Shown here piece after piece: positions 18,838-26,534 of a stretch of DNA of 50,188 nt; within the stretch, counting starts at the first letter, position 1, and every line of letters starts with the position of its first letter. A program made the position numbers and the translations under genes. The stretch spans positions 1 to 50,188 of the forward strand of contig JAAAOJ010000002.1 of NCBI GenBank assembly GCA_009908915.1, in the 5' to 3' direction. The notes under the pieces are model-generated. The model saw only the letters and a list, made by a program, of their open reading frames with translations, did no database searches and was not told where the DNA came from. The stretch comes from Planctomycetota bacterium. GTDB lineage: Bacteria; Planctomycetota; Phycisphaerae; SM23-33.

Positions 18838-19663
18838 TCTGACACTGATGCTGAAGCTCTTTGCGCCCGTGTTGGCGGCGGGGGCGCTGTCGGGGGGGTC
18901 GACGGCGGCCGTCGGCGTGTACGTGGTGGGAATGCGCGTGCCGCTGCTGGGCGTGTGCATCTCGCACGCGGCGCTGGCGGGGGCGGTGCTGGGAGCCCTG
19001 GCGGGGCTGAGCGGCGAATGGCTGATGGCCCCGGCTTTGGGGGCGGCCATGGCGGCGGCGTTGCTGCTGGGGCTGCTCGATCCGCGCCGCCTGCGGGCCG
19101 ACGCGAACGTGACGATGGGGTTCCTGTTCGTGCTTATGCTCGGGCTGACATTCTTGGGCATCGGGTTGCTGGAGCGGCAGGGCAGCGGACGCGAGGCGGC
19201 GATGGGGCTGCTGTGGGGCGGGCTGACCTTCTGCACGTGGCGGGACGTGGCGTATATGGCGGTGGTGGCGGCAGCGCAGGTGGGCTTCCTGGCGACGTTC
19301 GGCAAGGAAATGCGGGCGATTCTGTTCAGCCGCGACCATGCAGCCGCCAGCGGCGTGCGGGTGGGGGCTGTGTGGACGGGGTTCCTCGTACTGACGAGCG
19401 CGGCCCTGGCGGTGAACTTCCAGACGGTGGGCGGGCTGATGATCTACGGGTTGATGGTCTGCCCGGCGGCGGGGGCGTTTCAACTGGTGCGCGGCCATGG
19501 GCGAGCGCTGTTGGTGGCGGTGGCGATGGGAGCGGCCAGCGGCGTGGGCGGTTTCCTGCTGGCGCTGTGGGGCAACGTGCCGAGCGCGGGCGCGATGATT
19601 GTGCTTCTGGCGGCCGGGCTGGCCGTGGCGGCATGGATGGGTGGACGGCTGCGACGGGGGTAG
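18830..19663 (+). CDS. Metal ABC transporter permease (ZnuB type)
   Basis: A 277-residue membrane protein with about eight hydrophobic segments. It matches the ZnuB/ABC-3 family: ALSGGSTAAVGVYVVGMRVPLLGVCISHAALAGAVLG near the start, LLWGGLTFCTW in the middle, and SRDHAAASGVRVGAVW plus NFQTVGGLMIYGLMVCPAAGAFQL near the end. ATG 18830 lies inside the end of the ATPase gene (8-base overlap), with GGAGGCGAGG just before it. Last gene of the five-gene operon; a strong hairpin follows. Confidence 0.92.
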
Positions 19664-19694
19664 GGCGGCAGGGAGGCCGACGTGGCGCATCAAA

Positions 19695-19724
19695 GCGCGG
19701 CGTCCGTCTGGCCGGACACCGCGC
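19695..19724. terminator. Hairpin between convergent operons
   Basis: GCGCGGCGTCCG-TCTGGC-CGGACACCGCGC forms a 12-bp stem with one mismatch, 31 bases after the permease stop and 28 bases before the end of the oppositely oriented receiver gene. It is a likely bidirectional stop, though it lacks a T run. Confidence 0.5.
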
Positions 19725-19751
19725 GGGTGTCGTGTCGCTCACGGAGGACTG

Positions 19752-20126
19752 CTAGGCCAGCTTGTTGCTGATGATCTTCAAGAGACGTTCTTTGTTGACC
19801 GGCTTCTGGAAAACGCCGGCGAGGCCAATCGCAGACGGGTCGATCTGGCGGCTGAGGTCGTCGCCGACGCTGGAGAGCATGAAGACCGGGGCGGTATTGC
19901 CCTCAAGCTTCAGATCCTTGACGAACTGCGTGCCGGCGTCCACGGATTCCATCATCAGGTCGGCGATGACGATGTCCGGGTTGGACTGTTTGTAGGTCTT
20001 GAGACCTGCTTCGGCGGTATCGGCACGGATGAAGTTGTAGCCCTCGGCTTCCAGGACAGCCCGGAGGTACTCCAGGACATCGGGGTCGTCGTCAACGCAG
20101 AGAATCGTGTGTTTCTTGTCGTTCAT
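19752..20126 (-). CDS. Single-domain response regulator (CheY-like receiver)
   Basis: A 124-residue receiver domain with no output domain. The acidic pocket is in CVDDDPD, the phospho-acceptor is Asp56 in IVIADLMM, the switch Ser is in MLSSVGDD, and the Lys is in FQKPVN. It starts 6 bases after the hydrogenase maturation protease stop, with AGGATAGGA serving as its binding site inside that gene's end, so it is almost certainly part of the hox transcript. Its kinase and target are not visible; in this context it may report on redox or hydrogenase state, which is inference. Confidence 0.92.
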   Translation of the reverse strand: MNDKKHTILCVDDDPDVLEYLRAVLEAEGYNFIRADTAEAGLKTYKQSNPDIVIADLMMESVDAGTQFVKDLKLEGNTAPVFMLSSVGDDLSRQIDPSAIGLAGVFQKPVNKERLLKIISNKLA

Positions 20127-20132
20127 GTCGTC

Positions 20133-20609
20133 CTATCCTTCATGGTGCGGGCGAATCTCACTGAATTGCCCTTTGCGAATCATATCTGTCAGTGCCTCCA
20201 GAGCCTGGTCCAGATTGGCCCGGGCGGTCTCACTGAGCCGCTCGCCAAACGCATTGAACTCGTAGCCACGGATAGCCAGCACCCAGGCCTTGACGTCGGC
20301 ACCGAATAGTTGCACGGCCAGGCCGAGCGCTTCGGCCGGCGTGACGCTGTGCGTACTGAAGCTCAGCGTGTCGGCGGCCGGCTGCAGTCGCGTGAGACTG
20401 AACGGCTCGGGGCCGTTCGTCGTCGCATCGGCCAGTACGGCCACATCGTGGGCGGCGATGGCCTGGGCGTCCTCGACGTTCAACTGGTAGTCGCTGTCGA
20501 CCGTCACGCCGTCGGGCAGGTCGCACTGGGCGAGACGCTCGGCGAGCGTCGGTCCGAGGCCGTCGTCAAGACGCCCCGGATTGCCGTAGCCAATGATCAA
20601 AACCTTCAT
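20133..20609 (-). CDS. hoxW: Hydrogenase maturation endopeptidase
   Basis: A 158-residue nickel-dependent protease that trims the C-terminus of the hydrogenase large subunit after Ni insertion. The N-terminus VLIIGYGNPGRLDDGLGP carries the family glycines and metal-ligand Asp; a second region (VLADATTNGPEPFSL) matches the ligand-bearing strand, and FSTHSVTPAEAL the conserved His. I start at ATG 20609 (MKVLIIGYG); the longer frame upstream is repeat-like intergenic sequence. It follows hoxH and precedes the receiver gene by 6 bases, supporting the HoxW assignment. Confidence 0.9.
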   Translation of the reverse strand: MKVLIIGYGNPGRLDDGLGPTLAERLAQCDLPDGVTVDSDYQLNVEDAQAIAAHDVAVLADATTNGPEPFSLTRLQPAADTLSFSTHSVTPAEALGLAVQLFGADVKAWVLAIRGYEFNAFGERLSETARANLDQALEALTDMIRKGQFSEIRPHHEG

Positions 20610-20811
20610 TTTGTAGTCGGTAGTCAGTAGCCGGTTGCTCGTGCGTGGTGTAGCACCTGCTGCACCATGTCTCATGGTTTCTCCGGACAACTTGGCAGAG
20701 CAGGCACTCCGCCAAACACAGCATCGACAGTGGTCACTCGTTGATAGTCAGTTGCGTTCAGCGTTGTTTTCTCTTCCTGACGACGGGATTCGGGCTCCCG
20801 ACTACCATACT

Positions 20812-22266
20812 TCATGTTCGTTTGTGGTCGACGACCTGGCCGGACGCGTCAAGTAGTTCGACGTCGAGCGGCATTCTGCCGAGCGCGTGCGTGGCACAGC
20901 TCAGGCAGGGGTCGTAGGCACGGATCGCCACTTCCACGTGGTTCAGCAGGCCTTCAGTAATCTCGGCCTGGCCGGAGATATGGTCGGCGGCGACCTTCTG
21001 GACGGCCCGGTTCATTGGCACGTTGTTGTGCGTTGTCGAGACGATGAGGTTGGCCATGGTCACTTGGTCGTTCTCATCGACTTCGTAGTGATGGAAGAGC
21101 GTGCCGCGCGGGGCCTCGATGAGGCCGACGGCCTCGCCGCGGCGCTCGCCGGTGCGGACGAGTTCCTCGCCCTGCAGGTCCGCATCTTCCAGCAGTTGTT
21201 TGATCTTCTCGCAGCTGTGGAGCAACTCGATCATGCGAGTCCAGTGGTAGGCCATCGTGATGTTGCAGCAGGCCGTGCCGGTCGCCTTGCGGAATTCCTT
21301 GAGTTCGGCGTCGGCTTCGGGCGTGTCGATGCTGTCGCAGACGTTGATACGGGCCAGCGGGCCGACGCGGTACCATCCGTCTTTCGGGCCGACGGACTTG
21401 ATGAATGGAAACTTCATGTACGACCACGGGCGGACTTCTTCCTGGATGTAGTCGGTGTACGTTTGGTAGTCGATCTGGTCGAAAATCTTGTTGCCGTCCT
21501 TGTCCACGGCTCGCAGGTTGCCGTGGTACAGGTCCATCGCCCCGTCTTCTTTTACGAAGCCGAGGTGGTTGCTGTCGAAGCTGCCGAAGTCGGCAACGCT
21601 GTCGAGATTGTCCAGCGTATAGTCCTTGGCGATCTTCAACGCGCCGCGCGACCATTCCAGCATCTGGTCAATGCCGGGCATGTCGCCGAAGCCGTTGATC
21701 AGTTCGTCGTGTTCCTCGGTGGACAAGTTCTTGTTGATTCCGCCGGGAATCGCGCCCGTGCCGTGGATCTTCTTGCCGGCAGTGCGTTTGATGACCTCCT
21801 GACCGTACTTCCGCATCATGACGCCCTGGACGGCGAGGTCCGGGAACTTGCGGGCCACGCCGATGACGTTGCGGATGGCGACGTCTGCGTCGAAGCCGAA
21901 CAGAAGGTCCGGACTGCAGAGATGGAAGAAGTGCAGGGCGTGGCTCTGGAAATGCTGGCCGTAGTGCATGAGGCGACGCATCTTTTCAGCGGTGGGGCTG
22001 AGTTCCTCGACGCCGTGGATGAGGTCCATCGCCTTGGCGGCGGCGAGGTGGTGGCTGACCGGGCAGATGCCGCAGAGCCGCTGGACGAGGACGGGCACTT
22101 CCCAGTAGGGCCGGCCAAGGATGAACCGCTCGAAACCGCGGAACTCGACGATGTGCAGCCGGGCCTGGGTGACCTGGTTGTTCTCGTCAAGCTGGATCGA
22201 GACCTTGCCGTGGCCCTCAACGCGGGTGACCGGCTCTATGTGGATTGTCTTCTTTGCGCTTACCAT
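20812..22266 (-). CDS. hoxH: Bidirectional NAD-linked [NiFe] hydrogenase, large subunit
   Basis: Holds the NiFe(CN)2CO active site. At 484 residues it has both cysteine pairs: L1 in RLCGICPVSHH and L2 in DPCLSCATHALGRMPL. The final ~24 residues after the CATH site form the C-terminal extension expected to be cut by the protease encoded downstream. The start IHIEPVTRVEGHGKV is typical of group 3 enzymes. With hoxY, hoxU and hoxF it forms an NAD-coupled group 3d-type enzyme; this assignment rests on the subunit set. Nickel is required, but no hyp genes are in the window. Confidence 0.95.
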   Translation of the reverse strand: MVSAKKTIHIEPVTRVEGHGKVSIQLDENNQVTQARLHIVEFRGFERFILGRPYWEVPVLVQRLCGICPVSHHLAAAKAMDLIHGVEELSPTAEKMRRLMHYGQHFQSHALHFFHLCSPDLLFGFDADVAIRNVIGVARKFPDLAVQGVMMRKYGQEVIKRTAGKKIHGTGAIPGGINKNLSTEEHDELINGFGDMPGIDQMLEWSRGALKIAKDYTLDNLDSVADFGSFDSNHLGFVKEDGAMDLYHGNLRAVDKDGNKIFDQIDYQTYTDYIQEEVRPWSYMKFPFIKSVGPKDGWYRVGPLARINVCDSIDTPEADAELKEFRKATGTACCNITMAYHWTRMIELLHSCEKIKQLLEDADLQGEELVRTGERRGEAVGLIEAPRGTLFHHYEVDENDQVTMANLIVSTTHNNVPMNRAVQKVAADHISGQAEITEGLLNHVEVAIRAYDPCLSCATHALGRMPLDVELLDASGQVVDHKRT

Positions 22267-22352
22267 ATTTCAGCTCCATGTTTCCCATGCCCGGTCTTGC
22301 GGGAGGCAGACATTTGGGCATTAGGCATTGGCATTGGTCATTGCCGACTGGT

Positions 22353-22913
22353 TCAGTCGTACTTAATCAGTTCGTAGGGCAGCTCGACGGGTTCGTCGGT
22401 CAGCAGGGCGACCAGCGACTGCCAGATGGTATCGGCCGGAGCCGGGCAACCGGGCAGGAAGTAGTCGATCTTGACAACGTGCTGCACGGGGTAGACCTTG
22501 TCGAGCAGCAGGGGTAGCTCGGGGTCATTGGGAATGATGTTGTCCGGATTGTGGACGGCCGGGCCTTTGCGGTTGTCGGTGGAGTAAGCCTCGTCGAGGC
22601 ACTCCTTGACGGACATGTTGTTTCGCAGGGCCGGGATGCCACCCATGGTCGCGCAGTCGCCGACGGCAATGAGGATGTCGCAGTGCTCGCGGAAGTCCTT
22701 GAGCGTCTTGACGTTTTCGTCGTTGCAACAGCCCCCTTCGAGCAGCCCGACGGCGCAACGTCCCGTGAATTCCTTGATGTCGTCGATCGGCGACTTATCG
22801 AAATCGACCAGGTCGATCAGCTTGAGAATGCGTTCGTCAATATCCAGGATGGACATGTGGCAGCCGAAGCATCCAGCCATAGAGGTCGTTGCTACTTTCG
22901 GTTTTTCAGCCAT
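22353..22913 (-). CDS. hoxY: Bidirectional hydrogenase, small subunit
   Basis: A 186-residue small subunit carrying one 4Fe-4S cluster near the NiFe site. The ligand segments are AGCFGCHMS (Cys15, Cys18), LLEGGCCNDENV, GDCATMGGIPA and FLPGCPAPADTIW. It is short, as in HoxY, and lacks the extra cluster domain of uptake-hydrogenase small subunits and any Tat signal, so the enzyme is cytoplasmic. It sits between hoxU (12-base gap) and hoxH (86-base gap containing GGCATT-type simple repeats). Confidence 0.94.
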   Translation of the reverse strand: MAEKPKVATTSMAGCFGCHMSILDIDERILKLIDLVDFDKSPIDDIKEFTGRCAVGLLEGGCCNDENVKTLKDFREHCDILIAVGDCATMGGIPALRNNMSVKECLDEAYSTDNRKGPAVHNPDNIIPNDPELPLLLDKVYPVQHVVKIDYFLPGCPAPADTIWQSLVALLTDEPVELPYELIKYD

Positions 22914-22925
22914 CGTTATGATTCC

Positions 22926-23642
22926 TTATTGCTTCTTGCTGGCGCCGGTTTCAATGTCGGTGCCGATGGGCTCGTGGTCGTACTTGCGCTGCCCGATGGG
23001 GATCTTGTAGCCTTGTCGCTTGAGCATCAGTGATCCGACGGGGCAGACCTGCACGGCCTTGTCGTCAGCGTCGACGGGCGTGTGTTCGATACCGTCGGCG
23101 GCGTCGACACTGATGTGGCGGTTCGGACCGCGACCCGCGAAATCGAATGCGTGCTTGCCGTCGACGTCCTTGCTGGCACGAATGCAGCGGGCACAGAGCA
23201 CGCAACGGTCGCGATCGATCCAGACGTTCGGATGGCTGGCGTCGACCTCGCGCTTGGGGAACTGGTAGGGATAGCGCGGCGTGGTCACGCCGAAGCGATA
23301 GGCCAGGGCCTGCAGTTCGCAGTTGCCGGACTTCTCGCAGAACATGCAGTAGTGATTGCCCTCGACGAAGAGCATCTCGACGATCTGTTTGCGCATCTCA
23401 TTGACGGTGTCCGTGTCGTTCTCGACCTCCATCCCGTCGGAGATCGGAAACGTGCAGGCGGTCTGCGGTCGGCCGTTGACCAGGCACGTGCAGACGCGGC
23501 AACTGCCGTACGGCGCGAGGTCCGGATGGTGGCAGAGGTGCGGGATGTAGATATCGTTGGCGAGGGCGGCGTCCATGATGGTCTGGCCCTTCTCGCCGGT
23601 GATGTCCTTGCCGTCGATGGTCAGTGTGACGTTTTCGCTCAT
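22926..23642 (-). CDS. hoxU: Bidirectional hydrogenase diaphorase, iron-sulfur subunit
   Basis: A 238-residue homologue of the NuoG N-terminus. It carries a 2Fe-2S set (CHHPDLAPYGSCRVCTC with TAC), the His-Cys 4Fe-4S motif (HYCMFCEKSGNCELQ), and a ferredoxin-like site (RCVLCARCIRASKD with VCPVGSL). It relays electrons between HoxF and HoxY. I start at ATG 23642, 13 bases after the hoxF stop; the in-frame extension upstream lies in the hoxF coding end. The last ~25 residues are a charged tail. Confidence 0.94.
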   Translation of the reverse strand: MSENVTLTIDGKDITGEKGQTIMDAALANDIYIPHLCHHPDLAPYGSCRVCTCLVNGRPQTACTFPISDGMEVENDTDTVNEMRKQIVEMLFVEGNHYCMFCEKSGNCELQALAYRFGVTTPRYPYQFPKREVDASHPNVWIDRDRCVLCARCIRASKDVDGKHAFDFAGRGPNRHISVDAADGIEHTPVDADDKAVQVCPVGSLMLKRQGYKIPIGQRKYDHEPIGTDIETGASKKQ

Positions 23643-23655
23643 CGTGGCGTTTCCT

Positions 23656-25476
23656 TTATTCGGCAAAATGTGAACTGGCTCGTCCGGCGATGGCCTCGGC
23701 CGGTCGCAGGGCGGCTCGGATGTCAAACTCGGGCTGCGAGCCGTCTTTCAGGGCGGGCTTGAGCGCCGCCTCGTATACGTCGCGGAACGATTCCAGGCTC
23801 GTCAGCACGGGGTTCGGCGAGGTCTGGCCCAGGCCGCAGCGGCTGCAGGTCTTGACCGTCTCGCCGAGCGTCTGGAGATACTCCAGGTCGGCCGGCTCGC
23901 CTTCGCCATTGACGATGGCCTCGATCTTCTTGCGCAACAGCACGTTACCCACGCGGCACGGCGTGCAGTAGCCGCAGCTTTCTTCCTCGAAGAACTCCAT
24001 GAAGTTCAGGACCTTCTTCAGCAGGTTGCGCTTCCGACTGAAGACCATCAACGACCCGCCCGTGGCGAGGTGATCGTAACAGATCTGGTCGTCCATGCTG
24101 TCCTTGCCGACCAGCCGTCCGCTTGGGCCGCCGATCTGCACGGCCTGGACGTCCTCGGCGCCGCAGAGGTCCATGACCTCACGCAGCTTGATGCCGAAGG
24201 GCACTTCGTAGACACCGGGCTTGTGGCAGTCGCCGGAGATACTCAGAAGCTTCGTGCCGGCCGAGCCTTCTGAGCCGATCTCGCTGAACCAGCCCGGGCC
24301 CTTTTCCAGGATCCGCGTGACTTTGCAGAACGTCTCGACGTTGTTGACGGCTGTGGGGCAGTCCCGATATCCCTTCTGGGCCGGGAACGGCGGGCGGTTC
24401 TTCGGGTCGCCGCGCATGCCCTCGGCGGAACTCAGCAGGGCGGTTTCCTCGCCGCAGATGTAGGCCCCGGCCCCCATGACAATGCGGATGTCGAAGTCGA
24501 AGCCCTTGCCGCAGATGTTCTTGCCCAGCAGGCCGGCGTCGCGACGGTTGGCCAGCACGTCATCGAGGAAGGCACGCAGGTAGGCGTACTCGCCGCGGAG
24601 GTAGAGGATGCCCTCGTCGGCGCCGATGGCATAGCCGCCGATCGTCATGCCCTCGAACATCAGGTCGGGCTTCTCCGTGAGGATCACGCGATCCTTGAAC
24701 GTGCCCGGCTCGCCTTCGTCGGCGTTGCAGAAGATGTACTTTTTATCGCCGTCGGCCTGCCGGGTGAAGTCCCACTTCATGCCGGTGGGGAAGCCCGCAC
24801 CGCCGCGGCCGCGGAGACGCGAGTTCTTCACGTCGTTGATGACCTCGCGGGGACTCATCGCCAGGGCCTTCTTCAGACCGTCGCCCTTGACGATGCCCTC
24901 GGCAAAGACTACCGGGCCGGCGTTACGAATGTTGTTGTGGACCATCGATTTGACGAGGTCGTTGGCGTTGTTGCCGTCGCCCAGTCGTCCGACGAGCTTC
25001 GACGGGGCCGTACCTTCCTTGAGCTGGCGGGCGATGTTCCTCGCGCCGTCGCTGCCGAGGTAGGTGACAACCTCGTCGTTGATCAGGGCCGCTGGAGCCT
25101 GGTCGCTCATGCCGATGCAGGGCGTCCATTCCAGCGTGATCTTGCCGTCCGGTGTGGTCTCGCCGAACTCGATGCCGAGTTCGTCGCGGAAGGCGTCGGC
25201 AGCGTGATTCGCGCCCTTCATCAGGTCGATGACGTCGTTGCACAGGCGAATGACCACCGTGCCCTTGGGTTTCTCGGACAGGAAGCTGTAGAAGCTTACC
25301 ACAGACATGACCTCCACGCGGTGGCAGTTCATTTGCTGGGCGATCAAGTCCATGGCCTCGCTGCTGACACAGCCGAAACGGTCCTGTACCTGCTCGACGA
25401 TCTCCATCATCTGTGTGCGATCGTTGCCGACCACCTCGCAGATCTCCTTGATTGCTGACTGGAGTGACTCGCTCAT
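23656..25476 (-). CDS. hoxF: Bidirectional hydrogenase diaphorase, NuoE-NuoF fusion
   Basis: Binds FMN and NAD(H) and passes electrons toward HoxU. It is a 606-residue fusion. Residues 1-155 are NuoE-like (DRFGCVSSEAMDLIA, SVVSFYSFL), but the 2Fe-2S ligands are incomplete: CNDVID and CIGMSDQAP show one Cys each where paired Cys are expected. Residues about 200-560 are NuoF-like: RLRGRGGAGFPTGMKW, NADEGEPGTFKDR, GAGAYICGEETALLSS, and the 4Fe-4S motif ESCGYCTPCRVG with CSRCGLGQ. ATG 25476 starts the operon about 150 bases downstream of a Rex-type site. Confidence 0.95.
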   Translation of the reverse strand: MSESLQSAIKEICEVVGNDRTQMMEIVEQVQDRFGCVSSEAMDLIAQQMNCHRVEVMSVVSFYSFLSEKPKGTVVIRLCNDVIDLMKGANHAADAFRDELGIEFGETTPDGKITLEWTPCIGMSDQAPAALINDEVVTYLGSDGARNIARQLKEGTAPSKLVGRLGDGNNANDLVKSMVHNNIRNAGPVVFAEGIVKGDGLKKALAMSPREVINDVKNSRLRGRGGAGFPTGMKWDFTRQADGDKKYIFCNADEGEPGTFKDRVILTEKPDLMFEGMTIGGYAIGADEGILYLRGEYAYLRAFLDDVLANRRDAGLLGKNICGKGFDFDIRIVMGAGAYICGEETALLSSAEGMRGDPKNRPPFPAQKGYRDCPTAVNNVETFCKVTRILEKGPGWFSEIGSEGSAGTKLLSISGDCHKPGVYEVPFGIKLREVMDLCGAEDVQAVQIGGPSGRLVGKDSMDDQICYDHLATGGSLMVFSRKRNLLKKVLNFMEFFEEESCGYCTPCRVGNVLLRKKIEAIVNGEGEPADLEYLQTLGETVKTCSRCGLGQTSPNPVLTSLESFRDVYEAALKPALKDGSQPEFDIRAALRPAEAIAGRASSHFAE

Positions 25477-25624
25477 CGTCAACCTTTCTTGTTTCGTATG
25501 GCAGACCTCTGGCCCGCCGAAACTCATCGCCGTTGCCGGCCTCCCGCCGCCGTGAAGGCGACGAACCACGCGGCCGGGTGTTCTTCATCATAAAAAAGCA
25601 ACGCCGATACCGCGTATCGACGTT

Positions 25625-25653
25625 CTTATCACAGTTCGTGAAAAACTTCACAA
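25625..25653 (-). promoter_or_regulatory. Rex operator overlapping the hox promoter
   Basis: On the minus strand, TTGTGAAGTTTTTCACGA (25653-25636) matches the Rex consensus TTGTGAA-N4-TTCACAA at 13 of 14 arm positions. Its first six bases could act as a -35, 17 bases before GATAAG (25630-25625), which is preceded by TG as in extended -10 elements. Rex represses at low NADH/NAD+ and leaves DNA when NADH rises, which suits an NADH-linked hydrogenase. The rex gene is not in the window. Confidence 0.75.
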
Positions 25654-25914
25654 CCACGTCCAGTTCTATCCTACGCAAACCGACACCCCCCATCAAAGCC
25701 CCTTCTTACTAATATCACGTTTCTGGGAAGTTTAGACGTGGTCTCAATTGCGACCTGTTCCGTTTGGGGAGCATGCCTTCTGGCCCCGTGGCACAAATGT
25801 GATCGGTTCGGTTACCAGCCCAAGTGCAGTCCATATGTCATCGCGTGGTGAAAGACCAACGTCTGTAACCATGCTAGCATCCGGCGGGGCCTCAGGCCAG
25901 GTATTGCTTCAGGC

Positions 25915-26163
25915 TCAGGGCCTGTAGCCGGCCTTGCGGAGGATTTCGTCGGCCTGGTCTTCGAGGCGCTGGCGATGCTTGATGTCGTAGCTTTCCTTCT
26001 TCCGCTCGACGAGTTCCCGCTTGGCGGCCTGAGCCCAGAGGGTCAGATCGCTGTCCATGAGGGTCTCGGCCATCCATTCCACGTAGCCTTGGGGCACCTG
26101 GCAGAGCTTTGTGCCCTTGTGCTTGCCGAACGTCAGTCTCGTGTTGCGTGTGATCGTCTGCAT
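25915..26163 (-). CDS. Small protein with exonuclease-X C-terminal-like domain (DUF3820 type)
   Basis: An 82-residue protein. LTFGKHKGTKLCQVPQGYVEWMAET matches the short FGKHKG...P..Y..W motif found alone or at the end of some exonucleases; the remainder is a charged helix (KRELVERKKESYDIKHRQRLEDQADEIL). The function of stand-alone copies is unknown, though DNA-related roles are suspected from the exonuclease fusions. It is the only gene between the hox promoter and the EF-hand membrane protein. Confidence 0.72.
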   Translation of the reverse strand: MQTITRNTRLTFGKHKGTKLCQVPQGYVEWMAETLMDSDLTLWAQAAKRELVERKKESYDIKHRQRLEDQADEILRKAGYRP

Positions 26164-26534
26164 GGTGGGTTACCGGGCGGGTAGGTAGCGTCAGATGAAT
26201 TCTACCGTCTCCGGGACGCGTTCGTTCCAGCCCTGAGGTGTTGCTCGGTCGGGGTTCATTTGTTCTAATACGCTTTCGCATGGGCTTACACCCACGGTTC
26301 TTCCGGTCAGGCCCGCTGCCCACACGGTCAGGGCAGGCCGGAGTGTACTGGATATGAAGACCGGTATCGAGAGTGTCTTCATCCCATCATTCTGCTGGCC
26401 CTGTTTGTGTTGGTCTCAAGCTGTTTCCTCGGCGAGGCCCACAGCATCGGACGGCAGGCGACGGCTTCGGCTGCCGGCAAGTAGGCCGCATCCAGCGTGT
26501 TGATTTCGCGGGCCAGGCGGCCTAGCATCTTGGC
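26164..26534. other. Intergenic region without a visible gene
   Basis: Between divergent genes. It contains a CATGGGCTTACACCCACGG motif related to the GTGGGC hairpins elsewhere in the window. I see no convincing promoter, RNA or frame. Confidence 0.5.

Noticed and set aside
20887..22377. 496-codon plus-strand open frame opposite hoxH
   Set aside because: The hoxH cysteine motifs on the other strand are unambiguous; this frame is its complement.
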